DNA of 64,000 nucleotides from assembly GCA_947034885.2 (NCBI GenBank), contig OX344749.2, positions 13,345,501 through 13,409,500 of the forward strand, read 5' to 3'. Under the pieces are notes generated by a model. It had not been told where the DNA came from, did no database searches, and worked only from the letters and a program-made list of their open reading frames with translations. The position numbers and the translations under genes were made by a program. This stretch comes from Thuidium tamariscinum. Lineage: Eukaryota; Streptophyta; Bryopsida; Hypnales; Thuidiaceae. This document shows, piece by piece, positions 21,992 to 32,237 of the stretch (position 1 is its first letter; the number at the start of each line of letters is the position of its first letter).

Positions 21992-22198
21992 GATGGTCAA
22001 TTTCGTTAAAATGGCGGTATTCCAATAAAATGGCACAACATTCCGTTAAAATGGCACATTTTCTTCCTCTACCTCTAGGCCTCTATGTCAAAATGGCACT
22101 TGAAGTTTGTCAAAGTGGCACATGGAATATGTCAAAATGGCATTGGAATTTGTCAAAATGGCACTTGGAATACCGCCATTTTAACAAAATTGACCATC
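21992..22198. mobile_element. Foldback element with 22-bp internal repeats
   Basis: The arms 21992-22025 (GATGGTCAATTTCGTTAAAA, then TGGCGGTATTCCA) and 22165-22198 are inverse copies with one mismatch. Inside, GTCAAAATGGCA-like words start at 22087, 22109, 22131 and 22152, a period of 21-22 bp, and ATGGCAC recurs elsewhere in the element. No coding content. Confidence 0.75.
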
Positions 22199-24187
22199 TT
22201 GAGAATACATTTGAAAATTATATAAGGGGGAGGCTGAAAATTGAACAAACCTCATAAATAAATAAATAAATAAACCTCTCTATAAATCCTCTTTTATGGG
22301 TGGATAGGAACCTCTCATCACTATTTACCCAAAAGATGGGTTACATTATTGAGATGACAAAGCTAGACAATTTGAATTCCTAGGTTTCTTTCATCAATTC
22401 TTCTTCAAGTGAAAAGCTTACCATCTAGATAAGGATTTGTGTTTTTTTTGTGAATTAGGACCAAAATCCAAGTATATAGCAACATGTTTCTTTGAAAAAG
22501 CCCTCTCCAACATTTTGTATAAGGTAGTAATAGCAACTACTACCAATTTTGAATGCATAGTGACAAAATGTCATTGTGCAATTAGAATTTTAATTAATTA
22601 ATTAAAATTTAAATTAAATCTTTACCCTCCCCCCTTCCCATGTACTTGTAATTTTCTGAAGGAGGTTGTTATGACAATCAATATGGGATATCTGTATTTG
22701 TATTTTGATACCATATCTATATTTATATTCATACAATATTTGTATCTCATAACCATATCCGCAACATATCTATATTTGCAGCATATTCATACTCATATTC
22801 GTAATCATATCTGAATTAAATCTCAAAGATCAACAGCTTGTGAATTTTTGAGAAATCAATGGTATTTTAGAGGAGAATTATTTTTTGTGAAAAAAAATCA
22901 ATGGCCTGTGATTTTTTTAGGGGGGTGCCAACTGATGACAAACCAAATGTGTGCTGCTTCTTTAGGGGCCATAGTTAGTTGGCATGCATGGGGTCATTTT
23001 CTTTTGTGGGCATGCCATTCTCCATTCGTTGAGGCCATGTTTGGCGTGTGCCCGTGAGGATGCTCTTACAGAAAGAAAAGTGAATGGGCCGCCTCTGGTC
23101 CTCCACCTCAGTCCCTAGCAAAATATCTGCCTCCCAACAAACAACTGAATACTACTCCGTAATCTTAAGTAAGGTGTTCGTCTCTGGGAGCTCCAATGTG
23201 CAACATCATGTACAGTATCTGCATGCCCTGTCAGATCCTAAGGGCGGTCCCCAGTCCCCACCACTTGGATAGAAAGTCCGAGGAATGTGGATAAGTGCAT
23301 CTAGGTTTTCTGCAGGAATCCAATTACATCACTCCCATCCAATGACCAACTCCGCGGAAGCCAGAGTACAGAGAGCAGTCGAAATAGGGACAGGCAGTTG
23401 AAATCTACACCAAGCCTAGATTTTGTAGCAGCTCTCTCTTGAGTGGGTCCTCTCAACTCACTCCAGCTCCCTTTGGCTGATGACTCGATTGAAATCCGTC
23501 CATTACATTTGTTTACCCGAGCGTAGTCCCAATTTCGTTCCCTTGCCGTGGATCCTAATTTACGAAGTCACTCATACTGCTTGTAAGTTAATACATTCGA
23601 ATTCACGCACGCTGACCGGAAGTGTTGCTGTAGTGATTGGGTTCCATCATTTTTCACCACCCCAATTCAATTTTCGTATTGACCCTCCATCATTTTTGCA
23701 CCCCAACTATAGTATTGTAACAAGCTTCTCTAAGTTGGCCTTCTATAAGCTAATAAACCTTTGTAAGTCAATGTGGTAAATGACTCTCAAACTCAACCAC
23801 ATTACATTATAAAGGTTACAACTACATGTGACATCCTACAAATCAATAAACCTCTATAAGTCAATGTATCAAACCGTTGGTGAAGCTATTGGATTATAGA
23901 GATTTTGTTCTACCTTAGTAGGATGCTCAATGTAAGTACAATACCTTCCTTCAGTTTTCACTTAGTATAACATTGTTAACCATAGCTGGAGGGGTCCCTT
24001 TTGCTCCTTGCAGAAGCGGGAGCCCCCAACGAAGCAACTTCTCAAACAACTTTACTGAAGCCAATCACATTCTACGGACTGACACTCTGCTCTACTTAGT
24101 GGTTGGCTTTTGCTCCCACCAACCATTAACCTCCTTTATAATACAACTAAACATTGAGCAGGGCATCCCGGGGGATTATCCCTAGGC
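22199..24187. other. AT-rich then mixed sequence, no gene recognised
   Basis: An ATAA microsatellite lies at about 22254-22275 and a CATATTCATA-like low-complexity stretch at 22.68-22.82 kb. A lone right end of a family F element (GAGGATGCTC then TTA) lies at 23055-23067. A full evening element AAAATATCT lies at 23120-23128. A plus-strand stretch 23316-23442 after a good acceptor is open and Ser-rich, but alone it does not make a gene call. Confidence 0.4.
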
Positions 24188-24327
24188 AGGGACAACTGAC
24201 CCCCTTATTGCCCCAGTCAACACCAGGTTGACTAAATTACCCCCTATTTTATGCCGTATATTTCGTGCAAAAAATAAAAAATTCCAAGGTTTACCCCGGC
24301 GGGCCAATAAGGGGGTCAATTCACCCT
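24188..24327. mobile_element. Family G MITE, copy G2
   Basis: Left end AGGGACAACTGACCCCC and TTATTG, right end CAATAAGGGGG and TCAATTCACCCT: inverted ends of about 25 bp around a 90-bp centre. It is 140 bp long and shares its ends with G1 (19569-19797). Confidence 0.75.
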
Positions 24328-24454
24328 GGCCGATTTGGCCGATTATCCCTCCTCTGACAGGGTAGGAACCCCGGGTAAACAATGTTATGAGCCAGGAACC
24401 AAAATATCCATTTCTTTTCTTTCCATGGAAGCGACGACACCTTTCAGTTTGTAA

Positions 24455-24472
24455 TAAGTTACCGGTAACTTA
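24455..24472. other. Perfect 18-bp palindrome
   Basis: TAAGTTACCGGTAACTTA reads the same on both strands. It overlaps the putative splice donor of the minus-strand exon at 24474-24635. Either a protein-binding site or chance. Confidence 0.5.
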
Positions 24473-24473
24473 C

Positions 24474-24635
24474 TCTGCTGTAAGCTCGCCATGCAAGGCC
24501 CGGCGCTTTTCACATGTGAAGGATATTCGCTTCTGGGCAAATGGCGGGGGCCATGCGGGGTCCGAGTTGAATGCAGCTGCATTGAAAGGCTCTGCTGCCG
24601 GCTTTTGACACTCGGGTTCGTTCAAGCCACATCTT
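24474..24635 (-). CDS. Candidate internal exon of an unidentified minus-strand gene
   Basis: Minus strand: acceptor CATGCTCTTCAG, then 162 bp open in one frame, then donor GTAAGT (24473 down to 24468). The peptide includes EPFNAAAFNSDPAWPPPFAQ and KRISFTCEKRRALHGELTAE. No family recognised. Another frame is also open across the donor, which lowers confidence. It could belong with the candidate exons at 21.3 and 13.1 kb if introns here are long. Confidence 0.28.
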
Positions 24636-27539
24636 CTGAAGAGCATGCAGACGGCTGGGACCCAGGGCCAGATCGCCCGCCCTCCGGCCGGCATCAATTG
24701 CTCCTGCCTTTTGCCACGTACTTTACGTTACTTACCACATAATTATGATGAGATTTGAAAAAAAGTTGAATTCGTACATTGATTTAGCTTAAACCGACTG
24801 GATTACTAATCGGAGGGGGGTTTGAAGTTTCGAATGAAAACGGTTTGAGACACTGCTCTCTTCTACAACATTTTGAAACATGGAATCTGAAGGTTCCACA
24901 GTTAATGAATTTCAAAGCTTGCACCCCTGCTTGGGACGTGTTTCGAATTTCTTTTTCTATGTGTGCTAAAAATTTGATTTTTCAATGGGCTAATGATTGA
25001 ATCAGAGGTCTTTGAATTCCGTTGAACGATCAAACGAAACAAACAAAGTAAAGCACATGTTCTACATTGAAGCGTTCTTCTCTCCGTGCCCCTAGAATTG
25101 TCCAAAACTGGCTTACGAAATTTTGGAATTCTCCTCACCGAAGTTTGCAGTAAGTTAGTTGCAAGAAGATAAGTAGCAGCCGAGGGCGACAACCACAATG
25201 TTTTCGTGGAGGATATTGTTGCCGATGAAGGGGAGGATGACAAATGTGAGCTGGTGCGACGAGACATGATGACAAGGCAAAGCTGCAGTTCTCCCTCCCT
25301 CGCTGCCTGGAAAAGGAAAGCTTGCTTGTTGTCAGACCTGTCCAGCGAGCTCATTAGTGGCCCAGATTTCTTCCTTCAGTCCCGCAAAGGAAGGGAAGAA
25401 AGGGAAGGGAACTGAACTCCGTCCCTGGGTGAGTGGGCTCCGTCTCTTTTCTGGGGCGGGCTTTGTGGACCCGAAAGCCCACGTGCGAACTCCTCCTTTT
25501 CGGTGGTTCAGCCTCTTCCCATTGGCCGCCGAGGGACTTTGCCCACAAGGCGCAAGCGGGCAAGCCAGGCCAGGCGAAGTCCAGCCCAGCGACGGACGGA
25601 CGGATCGACCCACGGACCGACGGAGGGCGTTCTTCTTACCAGCAACAGGAACATTCAGTTGCTGCTGACTTCCTGGGCCCACTCACTGGACTGCTTTCGA
25701 AGGACCGATCGGGGGTGGGGCCGGCCGGCAGTTTCCATTCGTCCATTCCACCTCACCAAACTGAACTCATGGGGACGGATGACGGGGAACTGTGTCCGTT
25801 CCACACACACCGGGGAAGGAACCACTGAAATAGAGAGAACCCCCGCGGGTGGTAATAGAGTTAAGGTAGAACCACCTACACTCAATCACTTAAGCAATTT
25901 TAGAACAGATCATGAGGAATATGTGGCTATGAAAATTTTTCCAATGTAGAAAGATAGGAAATATGGGGATTGCAAATTTTTTTAAATTTTATTTTCAAAA
26001 TTGAAATTACTATGATTTTTGGAAGCCAAAAAATGCTTTGAACTTATAGCCAATGCCTAAAGTCTTCTAATTTGGATCATAGTCAAGACTACTTTCCTAC
26101 TTGATACTTTTCACATTTTTTGACAATTTGGGACATGTGTCATGACCTTATTAGTACCAATCTTGAAAATAGGGCAAAAATACATTCCAAACTTTGATTG
26201 CAAATCTCTTCTAGCCTTGGTTGGAAATAGATGCATCCTAGCAGTTGGATATTGGTACTTGGTCAGAAATAGGTGGTTCTATCGTAATCGTAAACTCAGG
26301 GGGTTCACTATTCTGGGGGTTCATATATCACGTGTGAACAAGGGGGATTTTTAGGGGGGCTATTTTGATGGAGGGGACGAATTAAACACCCCCTATCGTT
26401 AGCTAATTTTCTAATTTAGCCTATTTTTTAGCACCCTACACTTACTTCAAATTCAAAGGAGAGGCAATTTTTTCACACCCTATCTTCATTATAAATATAT
26501 TATTTCCAATAGAAGATAATGTATTGAAATGGACTTAATTAGGTTCAAAATCCATATGTGGAGGTTTAGCATAGAATTCATTGAATTCACATGTCCGACT
26601 ATTAGAATTCCACCTAATCTTCCACCATTCAATATTCTTTATCAAACAAAAAATTCAAGGAAAATTTCCACTCAAGGGTACTCAAAACAAGATTTAAAGT
26701 TGTGAAGTTGCCTCGTGTGCAAAATGACAAGATTTTGGAAATTGAATTATGCGAATTACATGCTTTTTTGAATTAGAACTTTGAAGGACGAGCACAAATA
26801 ACAAACACAGATTTCTTCATCTGACACATACACTATACCAAAATATGGTAAAAAAACCGTAGTAAAAAATGACTATGGTTCTTTTTGCCACGTTTTTGTG
26901 CATGTGCGCGTAGTGGATATTCACGGGGGTTTTCAATTTTCCACTGCAATTTTTTGAATTTAGGGGTGTGTAATATACCATTGGGAAGGTCACTTGTTGG
27001 TGAAAAGAGTAGATAGATTTTTTTATAGAAACATCATTGCAAAAAATGGTGCAATAACTTCTATCTGGATACCTTTGTTGATTAGATTCTGTCCATTGAT
27101 GCAACATTTCTGGTGATGTAGTAGCTTCCATCACTCATTCATTCAAGTCCACAAAGTTTAGAAGCCGTTGAGGTGAAAAAAATTAACTCACTCAATTGCC
27201 AATTATAAGAAAAGGTGCTTCAAGTTTTGCTTGGCTATGTTTTGCAAGCCATTTGCAAGCTGACAAATATATGCTATTTTGCAAACCATCTTTGATTTTG
27301 TAGGCTAGTTGGTAAATAGGTCAGTCAAAATACTAAGTGGGTGGTGCTATTTTGTAGGCCATTTCATACAAGTCATCTATTTTGCCAGACGTGTGAAGAT
27401 ACTCTTAGTACCAAGTAAACCCACTCTAAACCTCAATTAATCAGTTAATGCAGGAAGTAACAAAAGTTGAGCTTCTCAGTCATCGCTGAAGGAGAGCGCA
27501 ATACTGTATCATTATCACATCCCAAATAAGTTAGAAAGG
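24636..27539. other. Mixed sequence, gene content unresolved
   Basis: About 25.2-25.85 kb is GC-rich with many CpG and a GACGGACGGACGGA run; frames open on both strands there but none is recognisable. A G-box CACGTG lies at 25480-25485. From 25.85 to 27.4 kb the sequence is AT-rich. A degenerate family F right end (GAAGATACTC then TTA) lies near 27.41 kb. Confidence 0.4.
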
Positions 27540-27614
27540 AATCTCGGGATGGCCGGGTAGGCCCCCAAGGGCTGACCGGGACGCCCGTCGTGACCGGGAA
27601 GAGGGAAAGCCGGC

Positions 27615-27622
27615 AGATATTT
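27615..27622 (-). promoter_or_regulatory. Evening-element core upstream of the clock gene
   Basis: AGATATTT is the inverse of AAATATCT, 8 of the 9 bases of the CCA1/LHY binding site. It lies 1.2 kb before the start codon inside the CpG-rich stretch, where such an AT-rich word is less expected. It could serve autorepression. Confidence 0.4.
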
Positions 27623-27782
27623 CACCACTGTCAAGTTACCTCGGGGGGGCTTTTTTGGAAAACCCCGGCCCTCTGACGGTCTTTTCACCCGCTGCGCTTT
27701 AGAGTGGGCAAGCCAGGTGCTTTTTCATCCACTCGCGGACCCACGGATGAACTTTATCATCCTCCCATCGGAAAAGCACATC

Positions 27783-27788
27783 CACGTG
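27783..27788. promoter_or_regulatory. G-box CACGTG upstream of the clock gene
   Basis: The core sits in CCACGTGG. G-boxes bind bHLH and bZIP factors and are known in CCA1/LHY promoters of flowering plants. Role here is inferred. Confidence 0.4.
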
Positions 27789-28834
27789 GGTCTGTGCGGC
27801 TGCAGAGCCCTGCTTCCCACCCTCTATTCCTTCCTCCCTTCGCGTTGGCTGCTACCCACTAAGTGATGTCGAGGCTCCTCCAGATCGTGCTCTGCTTGCT
27901 TTAGCGTCGCGCATCGTCTCTGTCTTCCCTTCCCTCGCCTTGCGCTCTGTCGTTTGACTCCTCTCTCGCCTCGTGAAGTTGCTTGTAGTGTGAGTTCGGG
28001 CTTGGTTGGCGCCGCTGTGGGGTTGCGATCCGTCGTGTTTCGGTGGTAGGGGGAATCGGTGTTAAGAGTCTCGGTTTGGGGTTTTGGGTTGTTTGGGGTC
28101 GAGGATTGGTGAATTCTCTTCGCCGTTTAGAGGTTTTCGGGTGGTTCTAAGAAGGTCGACATTTGAGGGGTTGTGAAATTTGACCCATGTCCTCCCTTTT
28201 TGCCAAAATTTGGGACGAGAAGAGTGGATCCGTGTTTCTGAGATTCTTTGACAATCTGCGTCTTTGCCATTCGTGTCTGCAATCTTCTGCGTGCTTGTGA
28301 GATTTTGGAACTGAAGAGCGGCATTTGGCGTCGAACATACTGGAGGCGGTTTCGTGTCTTTGCTGTTTCTGTTCTTCGAGTTCCGCTACGTGGGAGCTTG
28401 CCGTCTTCATCACTCGACTTTTGGTTGTGTCGGGGGTTGGTACAGGGACCGCGCTTCACGGGTCGGGAACCGACACTGAAGAGAGGATTTTAGTGGTGGT
28501 GCCTGTCGACCTCTTTGGATGGGTTTGCGAGCAGGAAGTGCACCGACGAGTGGTCCTGGAGACTTGCCATGTGAGCGACGATTCACCCAGGAAGAAGGTG
28601 GTGGGAGAAAAAGGATTTTCGGGTGTGAGTGAGAGATATACTGTAGTGGTCGGCGAAGAGGCCAATCGGTGTTGAGCGGCATCATCCAGTTTCAGGTTTG
28701 AAGTTAGCCTTCAAAGTTTCTTTTGCAGAGCTTGGCTTTGTCTTTGACCGATGGTACAAAGGACAACTTCGTTAAGCTTGGGTTAGGATTTTACGTGTGA
28801 GCTGCACAGAAACACTCGGCCTAAACCTCACGTT

Positions 28835-31750
28835 ATGATCACGATGACACCCAGTTCTTCCGTTGCCTATCGTGAGCTTGAAGGCGAGGAGGGTACTTAC
28901 TGGCCATCGTCCTCTCCTGGCGTTCCTCTCTCGACCTCCGGTGATGAAGGCACGGGCACCAAGGTGCGCAAGCCGTACACGATAACCAAGCAGCGCGAGC
29001 GGTGGACCGAGGAGGAGCACCAGAAGTTCCTGGAGGCGTTGAAGCTGTATGGCCGCGCGTGGCGCCGGATTGAGGAGCACATTGGCACCAAGACCGCGGT
29101 GCAGATTCGCTCCCACGCGCAGAAGTTCTTCTCCAAGATCGAGCGGGATGTTACTCAGCAAGGAGGTGCGGAAACAGGGGTCGCCCAAGTGATCGATATT
29201 CCTCCGCCGCGTCCGAAGCGCAAACCCACGCACCCGTACCCTCGCAAGGCCGGCCGGAGCTTCGGCAAAACCTCAGAGGACGAGTGTAGCCCGTTGGCGG
29301 CGGCGGGGTCCATCAGCTCTTCTTCCGGAATTTCCACCGTGAACATTGCCGAAGGCAGCTCCAAGAGCAGTGTGTGGGAGCAGGATGACGCTGGCGAGGC
29401 TTGTCACCAGGATGTGGTCACCAAAGACGCGGCCAAGGCGAACCCCACTGACGGCGCGCCCTGGGGAATCTCGAAGCAGGCCAACGCGGGTTCATCACCT
29501 GCCACCGTGGCTCCGATTGTCGCACCGCCTGTGAGCAACAATCAGTCGCCCGTGCCAGTGGCGTTCCCGGCGACCATGCCGTGGGCTCGAATTTTCGGTG
29601 GCGCCGTGAGCCCGGCGATGATGAATCCGGCCATGATGAGTCCGGCTCTGATGAATCCCGCGATGATAAATCCCGCGATGATGAATCCGCAGAGCATGGG
29701 CATGATGATGCCTTGGGCGGCGGCGGCGGCTGCTGCTGCTTCGGGAGCACCCAATGCGCATGGCGGAATGGAGAATGGAGCCGCGGCGTCCGCCATAGCG
29801 GCCACCATCGCCGCCGCGTCGGCGTGGTGGGCCATGCAAGGAGGCATGCCACCGGGGGTGATGCATCCCGCTCTGGGCGCCATGTACTTGAGCGGAGGTC
29901 CTCTCGCCATCCCCGCGCCATATCTCTTCTCGCAGTGCACGCCTCAAGAGGTCACTGTGGTGCCAGCCTCGTGTGGGGAGGCTAAAGAGAACAATTCCGG
30001 TTCTGCAGCAGCCCATGTTGCGGATGATGGCCAGGAGAGTCCGAGCGCGAACGGGAACACGTCCAGGTCGAGTGCGCTACGAAGGGCGGAGCGCGCACAG
30101 CGCGTGAAGGAGCTGAAGGCTCGCCGCATGGGGTCCGGCAACCATCTCTTGTCCGTCTCCTCGGACATTTGCGCCTCCACTTCAGGCGGAAGCGGGACAA
30201 ATCCCACAGCGGCTCAAGTGACCAATCTCTCTTCGGAGAGTACCGTCAGTTCTCTTTCCAAGGGCGTTTCGCTCCCCGCGAATTTGAACAAGGCGAAGCA
30301 AGCGCTCCACGACCTTGTTCGCAAGGACAGGGAGGCACAAGTAGATGGTGAGGAAGGTGGCGATGGCAAGCGGAAGCGCCTTAGATTTGGCGCAAGAGCC
30401 TCGACCGATACCGCCATGCTCGATGTCGAGAATTCTTCCCCGTCCACAACAGGGCAAGCATTGAATGCTCACTTGGAGAAGGTTCGCTCCATCAGTGGCT
30501 CCAACGACCTCTCCGGGAAGTTTACGAAAATCTTGAAACAGGTGGACCGATCCTCCTCTGATGAAGAAGCCATGCCCACGGATGCTTCACAATCTTGTGG
30601 AAGTGATGGGAGTGAAGGCGCAGGCGATGCGCTAGCAGTTGGGATCGAGAGACGAGGCCCGAGCTCGAACTCATCAGCATGTTGGAATGAGCCCGGCGGC
30701 ACTGACAGGTCGGGATCTAGCGACGGATCCTCGGAGGGGGAAGCGACTTGCAACCCCGACGAAAGGCAACGGGATGCTGCGCAGACGAATGACAGAAGCG
30801 CAGAAGAGAATGCGGAAGGTGCAAAGCAGTTCACTTTCAATGAGTTTCTGCCCGTTAATAAAGACGGAGAGAAGAACGAGAAGCTCGAGGGGGGTGGCTC
30901 GTCTCGGTTGGCGAGGACAGTCTCCATCGATGGCGAGCAGCGGAAGGAAGTCACAGAGCGAGGTCAGATTGCCTTCCAGGCTTTGTTCAAGCGCGACACT
31001 CTGCCCCGGACGTTTTCTCCTCCACCAGCACTGGCTCTTGTCACAGAGCCCAAGGAGGCTTTCCTTCCTGAGCAGCCTTCATCTGCCATCAACATGCCCC
31101 GGAGCAGAAGCGCCATCGCCATGGACGCTCTTGAGGTTCGTTCTCCACGGCGGAACCGCAATTCAGAGAGTGCTTTCAACTCATGGGACCATGTGCGCGG
31201 CACTTCCAGTGCTTCCAAACTGGATCGATGTGAGAGCGGCTTCTCTATTCCGTCTCCAAGGCCCACGAAGAGCTTGGAGGAGCTGCAGTCGTCCGAGCGC
31301 CGACGCAACAACCGCAAGGGACGCACCCATTCGAATGCTAACAACTGGCTGCAACTGGCGCCCACACCGTCCCTGGAGAAGGATGAGGAGGGAGACGAGG
31401 ACGAGAGTGCCGACTCGGGAGCTGATGATCGAGGGTGCCAGAAGCAGCTGCAACAACAGGAAAGTTTTGTCTGTAAACTGGATCTTTCTATGGCGGGGCA
31501 GAATGAGACTGAGCTGAACAGTGGCTCTGATACGGATGGTCCTGGCACAGCCAACCTTGATCTTAGTCCGCGCGCATCTACACAATCCTTGTCCCTGTCT
31601 ATAGGTTCTTGTTTGAAGCAGCCGAATGACAACAACGGCAGCACTGTTTCGAGTGTATCCAACCGGAATGTGAAATATAGTGGTGAAGGATTTGTTCCAT
31701 ATCAAAGGGCTCCTCCTCGTGCGGAGCCTCCTGTAGAGAAGAACTGCTGA
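28835..31750 (+). CDS. CCA1/LHY-like circadian clock MYB transcription factor, single exon
   Basis: 971 aa, uninterrupted. Residues 51-100 form the single MYB repeat ending in SHAQKFF (93-99), the mark of the CCA1/LHY/RVE family, which binds evening elements in the nucleus. PKRKPTHPYPRK (127-138) follows. CCA1/LHY-specific regions also match: an Ala-rich AAASAWWAMQGG segment (326-337), GQIAFQALFKRDTLPRTF (710-727) and the C-terminal GEGFVPYQR (950-958). The family acts as a morning repressor of evening genes. Odd points: the coding region has no intron, whereas angiosperm CCA1 and LHY are split even inside the MYB repeat; the protein is well beyond their 600-650 aa; residues 259-292 are a Met/Pro/Asn repeat (NPAMM-like) followed by eight Ala; a basic stretch ALRRAERAQRVKELKARR lies at 414-431. 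GKRKRLRF (511-518) may be a nuclear signal. The first ATG of the frame is used; a second lies three codons later. Confidence 0.96.
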   Translation: MITMTPSSSVAYRELEGEEGTYWPSSSPGVPLSTSGDEGTGTKVRKPYTITKQRERWTEEEHQKFLEALKLYGRAWRRIEEHIGTKTAVQIRSHAQKFFSKIERDVTQQGGAETGVAQVIDIPPPRPKRKPTHPYPRKAGRSFGKTSEDECSPLAAAGSISSSSGISTVNIAEGSSKSSVWEQDDAGEACHQDVVTKDAAKANPTDGAPWGISKQANAGSSPATVAPIVAPPVSNNQSPVPVAFPATMPWARIFGGAVSPAMMNPAMMSPALMNPAMINPAMMNPQSMGMMMPWAAAAAAAASGAPNAHGGMENGAAASAIAATIAAASAWWAMQGGMPPGVMHPALGAMYLSGGPLAIPAPYLFSQCTPQEVTVVPASCGEAKENNSGSAAAHVADDGQESPSANGNTSRSSALRRAERAQRVKELKARRMGSGNHLLSVSSDICASTSGGSGTNPTAAQVTNLSSESTVSSLSKGVSLPANLNKAKQALHDLVRKDREAQVDGEEGGDGKRKRLRFGARASTDTAMLDVENSSPSTTGQALNAHLEKVRSISGSNDLSGKFTKILKQVDRSSSDEEAMPTDASQSCGSDGSEGAGDALAVGIERRGPSSNSSACWNEPGGTDRSGSSDGSSEGEATCNPDERQRDAAQTNDRSAEENAEGAKQFTFNEFLPVNKDGEKNEKLEGGGSSRLARTVSIDGEQRKEVTERGQIAFQALFKRDTLPRTFSPPPALALVTEPKEAFLPEQPSSAINMPRSRSAIAMDALEVRSPRRNRNSESAFNSWDHVRGTSSASKLDRCESGFSIPSPRPTKSLEELQSSERRRNNRKGRTHSNANNWLQLAPTPSLEKDEEGDEDESADSGADDRGCQKQLQQQESFVCKLDLSMAGQNETELNSGSDTDGPGTANLDLSPRASTQSLSLSIGSCLKQPNDNNGSTVSSVSNRNVKYSGEGFVPYQRAPPRAEPPVEKNC

Positions 31751-32237
31751 TTGATGGAGAAGCTTCTTCTTTTCCATCTTCAATTAATTAAACACCTTAT
31801 TTCTTTGTGTGACTCATAAAAGTCATATTCCATCATATTTCCTCGGGTTTGGCACTCTCGTAATTCACAATTTGTATGAGCTCTATCCTGATGCTTTTTG
31901 GTTTCGACTTCTTGTTGTGCGAGGCTTGTTCACGTCTGTGTTGCGTTGCAAACTCGTTGAATGTGATGAGATGAGGCAGTGCTTCTTTATTCTATTTTGT
32001 AACATTTCAATTCACATGAGAATGCCACGTTTATCCAATCTTGCAAAAAAATTGGACATTTCTGTAATTGGATGGATCCTGCCTTCAGAGTTGTTTGCAG
32101 AAGTGCAAATGCTCGTGAAGAGAAGGTTGGCAGGCCAAAGCATACATACCTAAAGACAAAGCATTCGGAATGTGTCTTCGACGTGTATAGTAGACTAAGT
32201 GCGTCGAAAGGAAATCTGGCAGATATGCTGGAATGAT
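31751..32237 (+). other. Likely 3' untranslated region of the clock gene
   Basis: Non-repetitive sequence runs from the stop codon to the first TTAA element at 32238. A 114-codon frame (31809-32153) lies here but resembles nothing known and is probably chance. No clear poly(A) signal. Confidence 0.5.

Larger units (their letters stand above)
27540..28834 (+). promoter_or_regulatory. CpG-rich promoter and long 5' leader of the CCA1/LHY-like gene
   Basis: GC and CpG rise abruptly at 27540 and stay high into the coding region. No TATA box stands out. The last 600-900 bp before the start codon probably belong to the transcript. Several upstream frames start with ATG, the longest at 28325-28675 (116 codons) and 28248-28493 (81 codons), unless an intron removes them; a pyrimidine-rich TTTCTTTTGCAG just before 28728 could be an acceptor. 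Confidence 0.55.

Noticed and set aside
29418-30016. Long antisense frames (up to 173 codons) within the clock gene
   Set aside because: They are shadows of GC-rich codons in the real gene; their composition mirrors its Ala and Met repeats.
30639-31517. 292-codon frame on the same strand overlapping the clock gene
   Set aside because: It is a shifted frame of the CCA1/LHY-like coding region, with Ser/Arg-rich nonsense composition.
28835-31750. Recent processed retrocopy of a clock gene
   Set aside because: The frame is intact, the upstream CpG-rich leader is long and gene-like, and no poly(A) tract or flanking duplication is seen after the stop.
31809-32153. 114-codon frame after the clock gene
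   Set aside because: Lies in the likely 3' untranslated region; no known similarity.
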